DNA of 64,000 bases from Chromatiaceae bacterium (GTDB lineage Bacteria; Pseudomonadota; Gammaproteobacteria; Chromatiales; Chromatiaceae): positions 1-64,000 of the forward strand of contig REDK01000158.1 of NCBI GenBank assembly GCA_007693535.1. The letters run 5' to 3'. Shown here one piece after another: positions 30,133 through 44,731 of this stretch (within the stretch, counting starts at the first letter, position 1; each line of letters opens with the position of its first letter). The position numbers and the translations under genes were made by a program. A model generated the notes under the pieces. The model searched no databases and was not told where the DNA came from. It worked only from the letters and a program-made list of their open reading frames with translations.

Positions 30133-31086
30133 GTGTCCGCCAGCCACATGATGGTCTTCTCCGGTAACGCCAATCCGGAGTTGGCGGCAGAGGTCGCCGC
30201 ACACCTCAGCATCCCCCTGGGGAAGGCCGTTGTTGGGCAGTTCAGCGACGGCGAGGTCATGACCGAGGTCCTCGAGAACGTGCGCGGACGCGACGTCTTC
30301 GTGTTGCAACCGACCTGCGCGCCCACCAACGACAATTTGCTGGAATTACTGGTGATGATCGACGCGCTGCGCTGGGCCTCGGCCAAGCGCGTGACCGCCG
30401 TTATCCCCTACTTCGGTTATGCTCGCCAGGATCGGCGGCCACGCTCAGCGCGGGTGCCGATCACCGCCCGCATGGTCGCCAAGATGATCGGCTCTGCTGG
30501 TGCCGATCGCGTGCTGACCATGGACCTGCATGCCGACCAGATCCAGGGCTTCTTCGATATCCCGGTCGATAACGTCTATGCCTCGCCAATCCTGCTCGGC
30601 GACATCTGGCGCCAGAAGTACCCGGACCTGATGGTGATCTCGCCCGACGTGGGCGGCGTGGTGCGGGCACGGGCACTGGCCAAACGCCTCGACGACGCCG
30701 ACCTGGCCATCATCGACAAACGTCGCCCGCGGCCCAATGAGGCCAAGGTGATGAACATCATCGGCGATGTGCGCGACCGCGTGTGCGTACTCATCGACGA
30801 CTTGGTCGATACCGCCGGCACCCTGTGCCAGGCCGCCGGCGCTCTGAAGGAACATGGCGCCTGCCGGGTGGTGGCCTACTGCACCCATGCCGTATTGTCC
30901 GGCCCGGCGGTGGACAACATCAGCGCCTCGGTACTGGATGAACTGGTGGTGACCAACACCATCCCGTTGCGCCCGGACGCCAGCACCTGCCCGAAGATTC
31001 GCCAGCTCAGTATCGGCGAGTTGCTGGCTGAGACCATGCGTCGGGTCTCGAACGAGGAATCGGTCAGTTCCCTGTTTGTCGACTGA
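30133..31086 (+). CDS. prs: Ribose-phosphate pyrophosphokinase
   Basis: [13 protein letters not shown]...; [17 protein letters not shown]; start uncertain (GTG 30133 or ATG 30097). Confidence 0.95.
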   Translation: MSASHMMVFSGNANPELAAEVAAHLSIPLGKAVVGQFSDGEVMTEVLENVRGRDVFVLQPTCAPTNDNLLELLVMIDALRWASAKRVTAVIPYFGYARQDRRPRSARVPITARMVAKMIGSAGADRVLTMDLHADQIQGFFDIPVDNVYASPILLGDIWRQKYPDLMVISPDVGGVVRARALAKRLDDADLAIIDKRRPRPNEAKVMNIIGDVRDRVCVLIDDLVDTAGTLCQAAGALKEHGACRVVAYCTHAVLSGPAVDNISASVLDELVVTNTIPLRPDASTCPKIRQLSIGELLAETMRRVSNEESVSSLFVD

Positions 31087-31118
31087 AGCTGGCGATCGAC
31101 CTCCGGGCCGGCTTCCCT

Positions 31119-31166
31119 TGATGCCTCCCCCGGCGTCTCCCCTGGTGCCTCCCCAGGGTGCCTCCC
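31119..31166. repeat. Short tandem repeat, 12-13-bp period, 4 copies (nnGGTGCCTCCC)
   Basis: tgatgcctccc ccggcgtctccc ctggtgcctccc cagggtgcctccc. Confidence 0.65.
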
Positions 31167-31280
31167 ATCACGGCGCCGACCCTAAGCGCGCCTTCAATCA
31201 TGGCGCTGCCGGCCTGGTCGCGGGCCGACCGTGCCGTTGTTCCACAGCGAACCCGACTATCCGTAACGGAGAGACGCAAG

Positions 31281-31904
31281 ATGAGTGAACGTTTCGAGAT
31301 CCTGGCACAGGCGCGCGGCGATGCGGGGACGGGTGCGAGCCGCCGCCTCCGTCGCACCGGCCTGATCCCGGGCATCGTCTATGGCGGCGGCAAGGCACCG
31401 GAGATGATCGCCCTGTCCCACAACGACCTGCTGCTGAACCTGGAGCACGAGGCCTTCTACAGCAGCCTGCTCGACCTCAAGATCGATGGCGAGCCGACCA
31501 CCGTGGTGCTCAAAGACCTGCAGCGCCATCCGGCCAAGCCCTTCATCCAGCATGTGGACTTCCAGCGCACCAGTCAGGACGAGAAGCTGCGCATGGTGGT
31601 GCCGATCCACTTCGAGAACGAGGCAATCTGCGCCGGCGTCAAGAAACGCGGCAAGGTCTCCCATAACCTCACCGAGATTGAAGTTACCTGTCTCCCAGCC
31701 GACCTGCCCGAGTTCATCGCCGTGGATATGACCAACCTAGAGGTGGGCGCCGTCGTGCACGTCTCCGACCTGGTCCTGCCGCCCGGCGTCGAACTCACCA
31801 GCGCCCAAGAGCCCGGCACCCCGGTGGTCATGGTGGTGGCCGGGTTCGGTGGAACTGGCGATGCGACCGGCGACGATGCCGGCGAGGACGAGAGCCTCGA
31901 CTGA
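31281..31904 (+). CDS. rplY: 50S ribosomal protein L25/general stress protein Ctc
   Basis: RRLRRTGLIPGIVYGGG; VVLKDLQRHPAKPFIQHVDFQR. Confidence 0.95.
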   Translation: MSERFEILAQARGDAGTGASRRLRRTGLIPGIVYGGGKAPEMIALSHNDLLLNLEHEAFYSSLLDLKIDGEPTTVVLKDLQRHPAKPFIQHVDFQRTSQDEKLRMVVPIHFENEAICAGVKKRGKVSHNLTEIEVTCLPADLPEFIAVDMTNLEVGAVVHVSDLVLPPGVELTSAQEPGTPVVMVVAGFGGTGDATGDDAGEDESLD

Positions 31905-32050
31905 GCGCCCCCGCGATCAGGGTCGCCGAGGCCAGTCCGGGTGGTCGCGATCCGCGCGCCCACCCTGGCAACCAGCGCTAGCGCCGATCTTGGCAATTCC
32001 GCGGCGGCATCCCAACCGGCCAGCACCCCATCCTACAGGAGCCGCGCCCA

Positions 32051-32650
32051 ATGCCCCCGGCAGGGACCGAACCCGGCATCCGGCTCATCGTCGGCCTCGG
32101 CAACCCGGGTCCACAATATGAACAGACCCGGCACAATGCCGGATTCTGGTTCGTCGATCGTCTCGCCGAGCGGGCCGGGGCGCCGTTGCGGGCCGAGACC
32201 CGCTTCCATGGGCTGGTCGCTCGGATCATGGTCGCCGGCACCGAGGTCCGGCTGCTCAAGCCCGCCACCTTCATGAACCACAGTGGCCGGGCAGTGGCCG
32301 CCATCGCCAGATATTTCGGCATCCCCCCGGCCGAGATCCTGATCGCCTACGACGAACTCGACCTCCCCGCCGGCGGTCTGCGCCTGAAGCGCGGCGGCGG
32401 TCATGCCGGTCACAATGGCATGCGCGACAGCATCAGCGCCCTCGGCAGCCCCGACTTCTGGCGCCTGCGCATCGGCATCGATCATCCCGGCCACAAGTCG
32501 GCCGTGGTCGGCTATGTGCTGAGCCGCCCGTCACGGGAGGACGCCGACGCGATCCTGGCAGCCATCGACCTGGCCGAGGACAGCCTGCCGGACCTGATCG
32601 AAGGTCGGTTCCAACTGGCCATGAACCGGCTGCACAGCCGCCGTCCCTGA
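32051..32650 (+). CDS. pth: Peptidyl-tRNA hydrolase
   Basis: LIVGLGNPGPQYEQTRHNAGFWFVD; KPATFMNHSGRAV; GGGHAGHNGMRD. Confidence 0.97.
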   Translation: MPPAGTEPGIRLIVGLGNPGPQYEQTRHNAGFWFVDRLAERAGAPLRAETRFHGLVARIMVAGTEVRLLKPATFMNHSGRAVAAIARYFGIPPAEILIAYDELDLPAGGLRLKRGGGHAGHNGMRDSISALGSPDFWRLRIGIDHPGHKSAVVGYVLSRPSREDADAILAAIDLAEDSLPDLIEGRFQLAMNRLHSRRP

Positions 32651-32689
32651 GCGCGAGTGTCCAGTCACGACCAGAAGGCCGACCTGGAG

Positions 32690-32945
32690 CGCCGCTCGAC
32701 CCAAACCACGCGCAGGCCACCTATCTGGCCCGTGCGGCAGGCCCTGCCCGCTTCGCCTACAAACTTGGGGGCTGGCCGAGTGGCAGCGCCAGTACGCCAC
32801 GTCCAAGGCTGATCCAAGCCACCCAAAGCCCTCCCAGGGCGCGTTGCGCCGGCAGTTGAACGCCATCAAGCGCGCGCAGTTCCCCTGGATGCTGGCAGTG
32901 ACCAAGAACGCGTCACAGATGGCGATCATCCAGTTGGGCCAGCCC
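32690..32945 (+). pseudogene. Decayed N-terminal fragment of an IS200/IS605-type OrfB/TnpB
   Basis: Split over two frames: LDPNHAQATYLARAAGPARFAYKLG then WGLAEWQRQYATSK...GALRRQLNAIKRAQFPWMLAVTKNASQMAIIQLGQ. Confidence 0.75.
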
Positions 32946-33015
32946 GACGACGCAGGACGTCAGCTCTGTTCATGCGTCAGCATGAATGAGCAAGTCTGAC
33001 TGAACGGCTACTGCG

Positions 33016-33279
33016 ATGACCCTGGTCTATCTCCTCCTGGGCCTACTGCTGATCCTGGTCGGCCTGCCCCTGCTATCGACGCCGCTCCCGTTTGGGCTGG
33101 TCCTGACCGGCCTAGGGCTCACCCTGATCCTGGCCCGATCCCGCCGCGCCCGCGCCTGGCTGCGGCGCCGTCGCAGCCGCCATCCTCGCCTCGATCGCTG
33201 GCTACACCAGGCCGAGCGCCTGCTGCCCAGCGCCCTCGGTCGCATCCTCGCCCGGACCGCGGCCAAGCGCGACGACTGA
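33016..33279 (+). CDS. Small membrane protein (PGPGW-like putative transmembrane protein)
   Basis: MTLVYLLLGLLLILVGLPLLSTPLPFGLVLTGLGLTLILARSRRAR... Confidence 0.6.
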   Translation: MTLVYLLLGLLLILVGLPLLSTPLPFGLVLTGLGLTLILARSRRARAWLRRRRSRHPRLDRWLHQAERLLPSALGRILARTAAKRDD

Positions 33280-33289
33280 ACCCGACAGC

Positions 33290-33551
33290 GCTGCTGACGC
33301 CCGCGGTTCGCTGCTGCGCGAACACGGAACCGAGTCGTGAAGGCGCCATCCTCGGGATCACGATAGATGTCCAGATGCCTGCCGGCGACGTCGACCAGCC
33401 AAACCTCAGGCACGCCGAAGCGGGCATAGAGGGGCAGCTTGCGGTGGCGGTCGTCAGCCAGGGTGCTGTCCGCGACCTCGGGGGGCTTCAGCCTCCCGAC
33501 CAAGGTCGGACTGCTCCGCGCGCAGTGCCCGCGGAGGCCCTGATCGTTCAA
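33290..33551 (-). pseudogene. Uma2 (DUF820) family C-terminal fragment
   Basis: PPEVADSTLADDRHRKLPLYARFGVPEVWLVDVAGRHLDIYRDPEDG without an N-terminal half. Confidence 0.75.
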
Positions 33552-33790
33552 CAGACAGGCGAGTCGGGATTTGCGGTGTGATCGGCTCGGACCCGGTTCA
33601 TGCGTCGCGCGCGGCTGCGGTATGGGCGAGGTTGCGACCGCGGGCGCGGGGATCAGCAGCAGGCCCAGGATGAGATCGCCCCGGGGTCACCGCGACAGCC
33701 CCCCGCGTGTTGCCAGTGCCGGGCCGATGGGTGGGTGCGCTGTGCCGGCTGCTGGGGCGCGCGCAGCACGTGGCTGCGACGCAGCCCACA

Positions 33791-34741
33791 TCAGGCAGCA
33801 GTCTCCTCCACGACCGGGGGCGGCGGGAACCAGGTCGCAGCGATCTCCTGATGCAGGTCGCCGATCCCTAACTGCAGGTCATCGACGAAGGCGTGCAATT
33901 CGATCTGGTCCAGCCGGTGCAACTCGGCGGCATCGAGATTGCGTGCCAGCCGGCCGATGACCCGCAGGGCCGCTTCGTTGCGCGGCAGCCAGCCGAGACA
34001 ACTGCGGGCATGCTCGACGCAATACCGCACCGAGCGCGGGAACTGGTTGTTCTGGAAGATGAAGCGCAGCACCGGTCCGCGCTGTACCCGGATCTGCTCG
34101 CTACGCCGGTACATCTGGTAGGCGGTCATCGATTTGAGCACGCTGACCCATTGGATGGTATCGAATGGGCGCAGCTCTTCGGCCTCGCGCAAGAGGCTGG
34201 CCGAGCGCACATCGGCAATGCGGGTGGTCATGTCGGCGCGCTCCATAAAACGGCCGAGGCGCAGGAAGTTGTGCCCCTGATCATGGAGCATGGTGCCATC
34301 GAGCAGCCCGACGATGGTCTGACTGCCGCTGATCAGGGCGCGCAGATAGGCATGGCGTCCGGTCTTGGTGATGCCCTTCTGCTGGTTCTCGCGGGCATAG
34401 AGATAGAGCCCATTGATCTGCTCCCAGGCCTCCCGCGGGACGATGTCGCGGATGGTACGACAATTCTCCCTGGCCGCCATCAGGGCGGAATGGATGCTGC
34501 CCGGATGGCGCTCGTCGCTGAGCAGAAAGCGCACCACCTGGCGTTCCCCATAGTCCTTGTAATGCTCCTCGAACAGGGCATTGGCGCCGGTGATATCGAC
34601 CAACGGCGCCCAGCCCGGGGCGATGCCCTTGGGAAGATCGAGCAGCAGGTTAGCATTGACCGTGACAATACGGGCGGTGTTCTCGGCACGCTCGATATAG
34701 CGGGCGAACCAGTAGATGTTCTCGGCGACGCGTGACAGCAT
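33791..34741 (-). CDS. Alpha-E domain-containing protein
   Basis: MLSRVAENIYWFARYIERAENTARIVTVNANLLLDLP; adjacent to circularly permuted ATP-grasp gene. Confidence 0.9.
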   Translation of the reverse strand: MLSRVAENIYWFARYIERAENTARIVTVNANLLLDLPKGIAPGWAPLVDITGANALFEEHYKDYGERQVVRFLLSDERHPGSIHSALMAARENCRTIRDIVPREAWEQINGLYLYARENQQKGITKTGRHAYLRALISGSQTIVGLLDGTMLHDQGHNFLRLGRFMERADMTTRIADVRSASLLREAEELRPFDTIQWVSVLKSMTAYQMYRRSEQIRVQRGPVLRFIFQNNQFPRSVRYCVEHARSCLGWLPRNEAALRVIGRLARNLDAAELHRLDQIELHAFVDDLQLGIGDLHQEIAATWFPPPPVVEETAA

Positions 34742-34851
34742 GATGGCCAGGGCTGGGGACAGGCGATAGGGTTGGGGATAGGGATTGGCGCAGCGTCATG
34801 GCTGCCCGTCGGCGCGCGCGCAGGTGCGGGAGGTACCCGCAACGCACGCGG

Positions 34852-36351
34852 CTACGCCTGGCCCTGAGTTTGGCTCTGACTCTGGCTTTGACCCTCGGCG
34901 GGACCGCTGTCGGGCAGGATCCAGGTATCCTTGCTGCCGCCGCCCTGGGAGGAGTTGACCACCAATGATCCTTTGCGCAAGGCCACCCGGGTCAGACCGC
35001 CCATGGTGACCTGGCGGCGATCGGCGGAGAGGATGAACGGGCGCAGATCGACGTGCCGCGGCTCGATGCCGGCCTTGGTCACCGTGGGGACTGTGGACAG
35101 GCTCAGGGTCGGCTGGGCGATGTAGTTGCGAGGGTCCTTCTTGATCGCAGCGGCGATGCGGTCGCGTTCGGCCTGGGTCGAGGCCGGCCCCACCAGCATC
35201 CCATAGCCACCCGACTCGTTGGCCGGCTTCACCACCAGTTCAGCGAGATGCTCCAAGACATATTGCATGTCCGCCGGCTCCATACAGCGGTAGGTGGGGA
35301 CGTTGGGGATGATCGGGGCCTCGCCGAGATAATATTGGATGATCTCGGGGACGAAGGCATAGACCACCTTGTCGTCAGCCACCCCGGCCCCGGGGGCATT
35401 GGCCAGGGCCACCTTGCCGGCAGTCCAGGCCCGCATCAACCCCGGAACACCGAGGCTGGATTCGGAATTGAACGCCTCCGGGTCCAGGAACAGGTCGTCG
35501 ATGCGTCGATAGATCACATCCACCTGCGCCGGGCCATCAACGGTGCGCATGTAGCAGCAATCGTCGTCGGCCACGAACAAGTCGCGCCCTTCGACCAGGG
35601 TCGCGCCCATCTGCTGGGCCAGGTAGGAGTGCTCGAAATAGGCCGAGTTGTAGATGCCCGGGGTCAGCACCACCACCTCGGGGTACTCGGCCGGGCGTGG
35701 CGACAGGGCGGCGAGGGTGTCGAAGAGCTGCGACGGATAATCGTCCACCGGCAGGGGGGCGTAATGCTCGAACAGCTCCGGGAAGACGCGCTTGGTGACC
35801 AGCCGATTTTCCAGCATGTAGGACACGCCGGAGGGGACGCGCAGGTTGTCCTCCAGGACATAGAGGGTCCCATCGGCATCGCGCACCAGATCGGAACCGC
35901 AGATATGTGCCCAGACACCTAGCGGCGGATCGACGCCGACGCACTGGGGCCGGAAATTCACCGACTTGGCCAGCACCTCCTCGGGAAAAACGCCATCCTT
36001 GACGATGCGCTGGTCGTGGTAGAGGTCGTCGATGAACAGGTTGAGGGCCTTGACCCGCTGCTTGAGCCCGGCCTCGACCTGCCGCCACTCGCGCTCCGGG
36101 ATCACCCGCGGGATCACGTCGAAGGGCCACGCGCGATCGATCGCCCCGCCCTCCTCGGAGTAGACGGTGAAGGTGATGCCCATCTCCTTGATGGCCACCT
36201 CGGCCGCCTCCTGGCGAGCGACCAGCTCGTCGAGGCCGAGGGCGGCAAGGTCGGCGGCGAGGGCCTCGGTCTCGGCGCGCGGCTCACCCGGCGCGGCTAG
36301 CAGTTCGTCGTAGAATCCCACGCTTGGATAGTCGGTCCAGTCGATGCCCAT
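34852..36351 (-). CDS. Circularly permuted type 2 ATP-grasp protein
   Basis: GITFTVYSEEGGAIDRAWPFDVIPRVIPEREW; LVVKPANESGGYGMLVGP. Confidence 0.92.
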   Translation of the reverse strand: MGIDWTDYPSVGFYDELLAAPGEPRAETEALAADLAALGLDELVARQEAAEVAIKEMGITFTVYSEEGGAIDRAWPFDVIPRVIPEREWRQVEAGLKQRVKALNLFIDDLYHDQRIVKDGVFPEEVLAKSVNFRPQCVGVDPPLGVWAHICGSDLVRDADGTLYVLEDNLRVPSGVSYMLENRLVTKRVFPELFEHYAPLPVDDYPSQLFDTLAALSPRPAEYPEVVVLTPGIYNSAYFEHSYLAQQMGATLVEGRDLFVADDDCCYMRTVDGPAQVDVIYRRIDDLFLDPEAFNSESSLGVPGLMRAWTAGKVALANAPGAGVADDKVVYAFVPEIIQYYLGEAPIIPNVPTYRCMEPADMQYVLEHLAELVVKPANESGGYGMLVGPASTQAERDRIAAAIKKDPRNYIAQPTLSLSTVPTVTKAGIEPRHVDLRPFILSADRRQVTMGGLTRVALRKGSLVVNSSQGGGSKDTWILPDSGPAEGQSQSQSQTQGQA

Positions 36352-36627
36352 GCCCCCACCGTGCCCCCATTTTGACCTGTTGCCGAAGGCCGTGATTGTG
36401 GCGCCTGCCGTGGTAACAGTTCAATGGGCTGGCGTGCGCAGCCGTGACGTTGGCGCCCGCGTGAAAACACCCCGGAGATCACCCCGCCTGACATGGCACT
36501 GCAACCGGAGACCCGGGGAACCCAAGCGAGTGCGCTCGGGCCGTCGGCCAAGCCATCCGCGCCGATTGCCTTTAGGCCTGACTCCATCTCAGAATCGAAT
36601 TGACCGCCAACCACTGCAGGACAACCG

Positions 36628-37392
36628 ATGACCTACTGCCTCGGCATCGCCGTGACCGATGGGCTGGTGCTGGCCTCGGACTCCCGGACCAACGCCGGTA
36701 TCGACTATGTGACCAGCTTCAGCAAGCTGCACGTGCTGAACCCGGCGCCGGACCGGCTGTTCGTGCTGCTCTCGGCCGGCAATCTGGCCAGCACCCAGGA
36801 GGTGATCAATCTAATCCATCGCGATCTGGATCAGCCCCTAACCGGCACCGGCGCGACCCTCATCACTGCCCGCTACCTGTTCGAGGCGGTCGACTACGTC
36901 GGCCGGGTCAGCCTGGCCGTGCAGCGCGACCGCGGCCCGACCCTGGCCGCCAGCGGGGTCAGCGCCCAAACCACGCTGATCCTCGGCGGCCAGATCGGCG
37001 GGCAGCCGCCAGGACTGTATCTGATCTACGCGGAAGGCAACTATATCTCCGCCTCCCCGGAGACCCCCTACCTGCAGATCGGCGAGAACAAATACGGCAA
37101 GCCGGCCCTGGATCGCATCGTGCGTCCCGACATGTCCCTGGAAGAGGCCGCTCGGCTGTGCCTGGTTTCGCTGGATGCCACCTCGCGCTCCAATCTCACT
37201 GTCGGCCCGCCCTTCGAGCTGGTCATTTATCCCCGCGACAGCCTCGCCATCCGCCAGCGCCTCAAGCTGGCCCAGGATGACCCACTGCTCACCAGCATCT
37301 CCCGCAGTTGGAATACCGGCCTGCGCGGCGCCTTCGCGGCCCTGCCCCACTTCGACTGGGAGCCGCGCGCGGAGGCCCAGCCGGCAGGCTAG
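36628..37392 (+). CDS. Proteasome-type protease, Anbu (bacterial proteasome homologue)
   Basis: MTYCLGIAVTDGLVLASDSRTNAGIDYVTSFSKLH; located next to ATP-grasp/alpha-E partners. Confidence 0.88.
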   Translation: MTYCLGIAVTDGLVLASDSRTNAGIDYVTSFSKLHVLNPAPDRLFVLLSAGNLASTQEVINLIHRDLDQPLTGTGATLITARYLFEAVDYVGRVSLAVQRDRGPTLAASGVSAQTTLILGGQIGGQPPGLYLIYAEGNYISASPETPYLQIGENKYGKPALDRIVRPDMSLEEAARLCLVSLDATSRSNLTVGPPFELVIYPRDSLAIRQRLKLAQDDPLLTSISRSWNTGLRGAFAALPHFDWEPRAEAQPAG

Positions 37393-37488
37393 GGGACGGA
37401 TCGAGCGCGGCTGACGCTGCCGCGCGTTCCGCCGAACAACGGCCGCGGGGCGCCAGTGGCCGCGGCTGGCAGCCACGTCCGGCAGGGG

Positions 37489-40443
<2,955 letters not shown>

Positions 40444-40702
40444 GGCATCGGGGCGGCTGCTGGCGGATCAGCCAGGCAGTATACCCGAGCCGGGGCAGCG
40501 AACCGGCACTGCTCCCGTGACCGCGGCGCATCAATGGGGACAGAGTCGCCAGGACCGACTGGTCACCACCCCATCGGTCCGTGGCATTATTTCGCAATGG
40601 GCAACGATAACTCGTGCAGCAACTGACCAAGCGCACTTCCCCGACACGATGGAGTCGGGTTCAAATAGACGCCGATCAACGACGAGCGAGGAGCCGAAAC
40701 TG

Positions 40703-43477
<2,775 letters not shown>

Positions 43478-43577
43478 CCCCAGGGCCGACCCCGCTACCG
43501 GTCGGTGCCGGTCACCGACAGTGGCGATCACCGCGGCAGATCGCAGAGGTGCCGCGGGGTCGGTCTCCACCATCACC

Positions 43578-43602
43578 AAGCCGCCCCTCCGGGCGGCTTT
43601 TT
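43578..43602 (+). terminator. Rho-independent terminator
   Basis: AAGCCGCCC-CTCC-GGGCGGCTTTTTTC. Confidence 0.85.
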
Positions 43603-43749
43603 CATGGGCGCCGCCGATACCGCCGTGCGGCAACGCGGCCAGCCGCCAGGCCCTGGCGCTGTCCCGCCCGCCCCGCTAGCATACTAGTCATGCGGCTATT
43701 TCCACTCGCTACTAAGGGTAGATTGCCGCACCCTCGGCCCAATAAATCC

Positions 43750-43765
43750 CTCGACGCAAGTCGAG
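43750..43765 (+). promoter_or_regulatory. Hairpin with GCAA (GNRA) tetraloop, CTCGAC-GCAA-GTCGAG
   Basis: 6-bp perfect stem 35 nt upstream of the dsrC-like start codon. Confidence 0.4.
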
Positions 43766-43799
43766 TATTTCTGGCCGTTCAGCGAAGTGAGGTATCGAA

Positions 43800-44096
43800 A
43801 TGGCTGTCACCGTCGCCCTGGATAACGAGGGGTTTCTGGTCAATCGCGACGACTGGAGCGAGGCTCTGGCCGTGGATCTGGCCGGTCAGGACGAGTTCGA
43901 GATGACCGAGCAGGTCATGGGCTTCATCCGTGAGGCGCGGGCGATGTACGATAACGACGGGGTGGTGCCGCCGATCCGCATCTTCGCCAAACGACAGGGG
44001 GTCTCCACCAAAGACCTCTACACTGTCTTCAAGAAGGGCCCGATGAAGCTGATCTGCAAATGGGGTGGTCTGCCCAAGCCCACCGGCTGCGTCTGA
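43800..44096 (+). CDS. DsrC/TusE family sulfur-relay protein with two C-terminal Cys
   Basis: GVSTKDLYTVFKKGPMKLICKWGGLPKPTGCV; Cys residues 11 positions apart. Confidence 0.9.
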   Translation: MAVTVALDNEGFLVNRDDWSEALAVDLAGQDEFEMTEQVMGFIREARAMYDNDGVVPPIRIFAKRQGVSTKDLYTVFKKGPMKLICKWGGLPKPTGCV

Positions 44097-44254
44097 CCCC
44101 CGCCAAGGCTGCGCGTGCGGCTGCCGCTGCGCCGCGACCGACCGTGCACCCGTGGCTGCCCCCGCCGGCGGGGCAACGGGCCCGATCCCAACCGCACCAA
44201 CCAGCGATACAAGGCCTCATCTCAACAACGACAACTGACAGCACGGAGACTGAC

Positions 44255-44473
44255 ATGTCCGGGGTGTTATCCTTCAAAGGCGATCCACTGTGGAAGCGCG
44301 CCGCCGATCCGGGCTACCGCATCGGCTGGCGTAGCAAAGCCGGTTTTGAAAAGGGCCATTTCGACGAGGAAATGACCTATGGCGAGGCCGAGCAGAAGGC
44401 CAGCGAACTGGCTGCGGCCGAGCCCAGCAAGACCTTTTTCCCAGAACTGATCATCATCGAAAAGGGTCGTTAA
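44255..44473 (+). CDS. Small conserved-looking hypothetical protein (72 aa)
   Basis: MSGVLSFKGDPLWKRAADPGYRIGWRSKAGFEKGHFDEEMTYGEAEQKASELAAAEPSKTFFPELIIIEKGR; upstream purine-rich cggag. Confidence 0.6.
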   Translation: MSGVLSFKGDPLWKRAADPGYRIGWRSKAGFEKGHFDEEMTYGEAEQKASELAAAEPSKTFFPELIIIEKGR

Positions 44474-44640
44474 GGCGATTACCGGAAACTTTGATGCCAG
44501 ATGACGCAGGATTGCCGTTCGCCTTCCGTTCGCCTTAAAGGCGGGCTAGCGGGCGCATCGCAAGCGCTGTGACTGCCAGCGCGACGCCGAAGGCAGGCGT
44601 CAAGACCAGTCAGATGGTACGAAAGTTGACAGAAATCGCC
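44474..44640. mobile_element. MITE-like element, copy B (167 bp)
   Basis: Matches 6006..6161; the 11-bp length difference equals a tandem CCGTTCGCCTT duplication; imperfect 32-bp TIRs (about 23/32). Confidence 0.6.
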
Positions 44641-44731
44641 GAAGGTCGCCCCCGGCATCGGCGCTCGCCGCTGCCGGGTGATCGGGTGTCAGGGAGCAGG
44701 CCAGAAACCGTCCCCTTCGGACCCCTCACCC

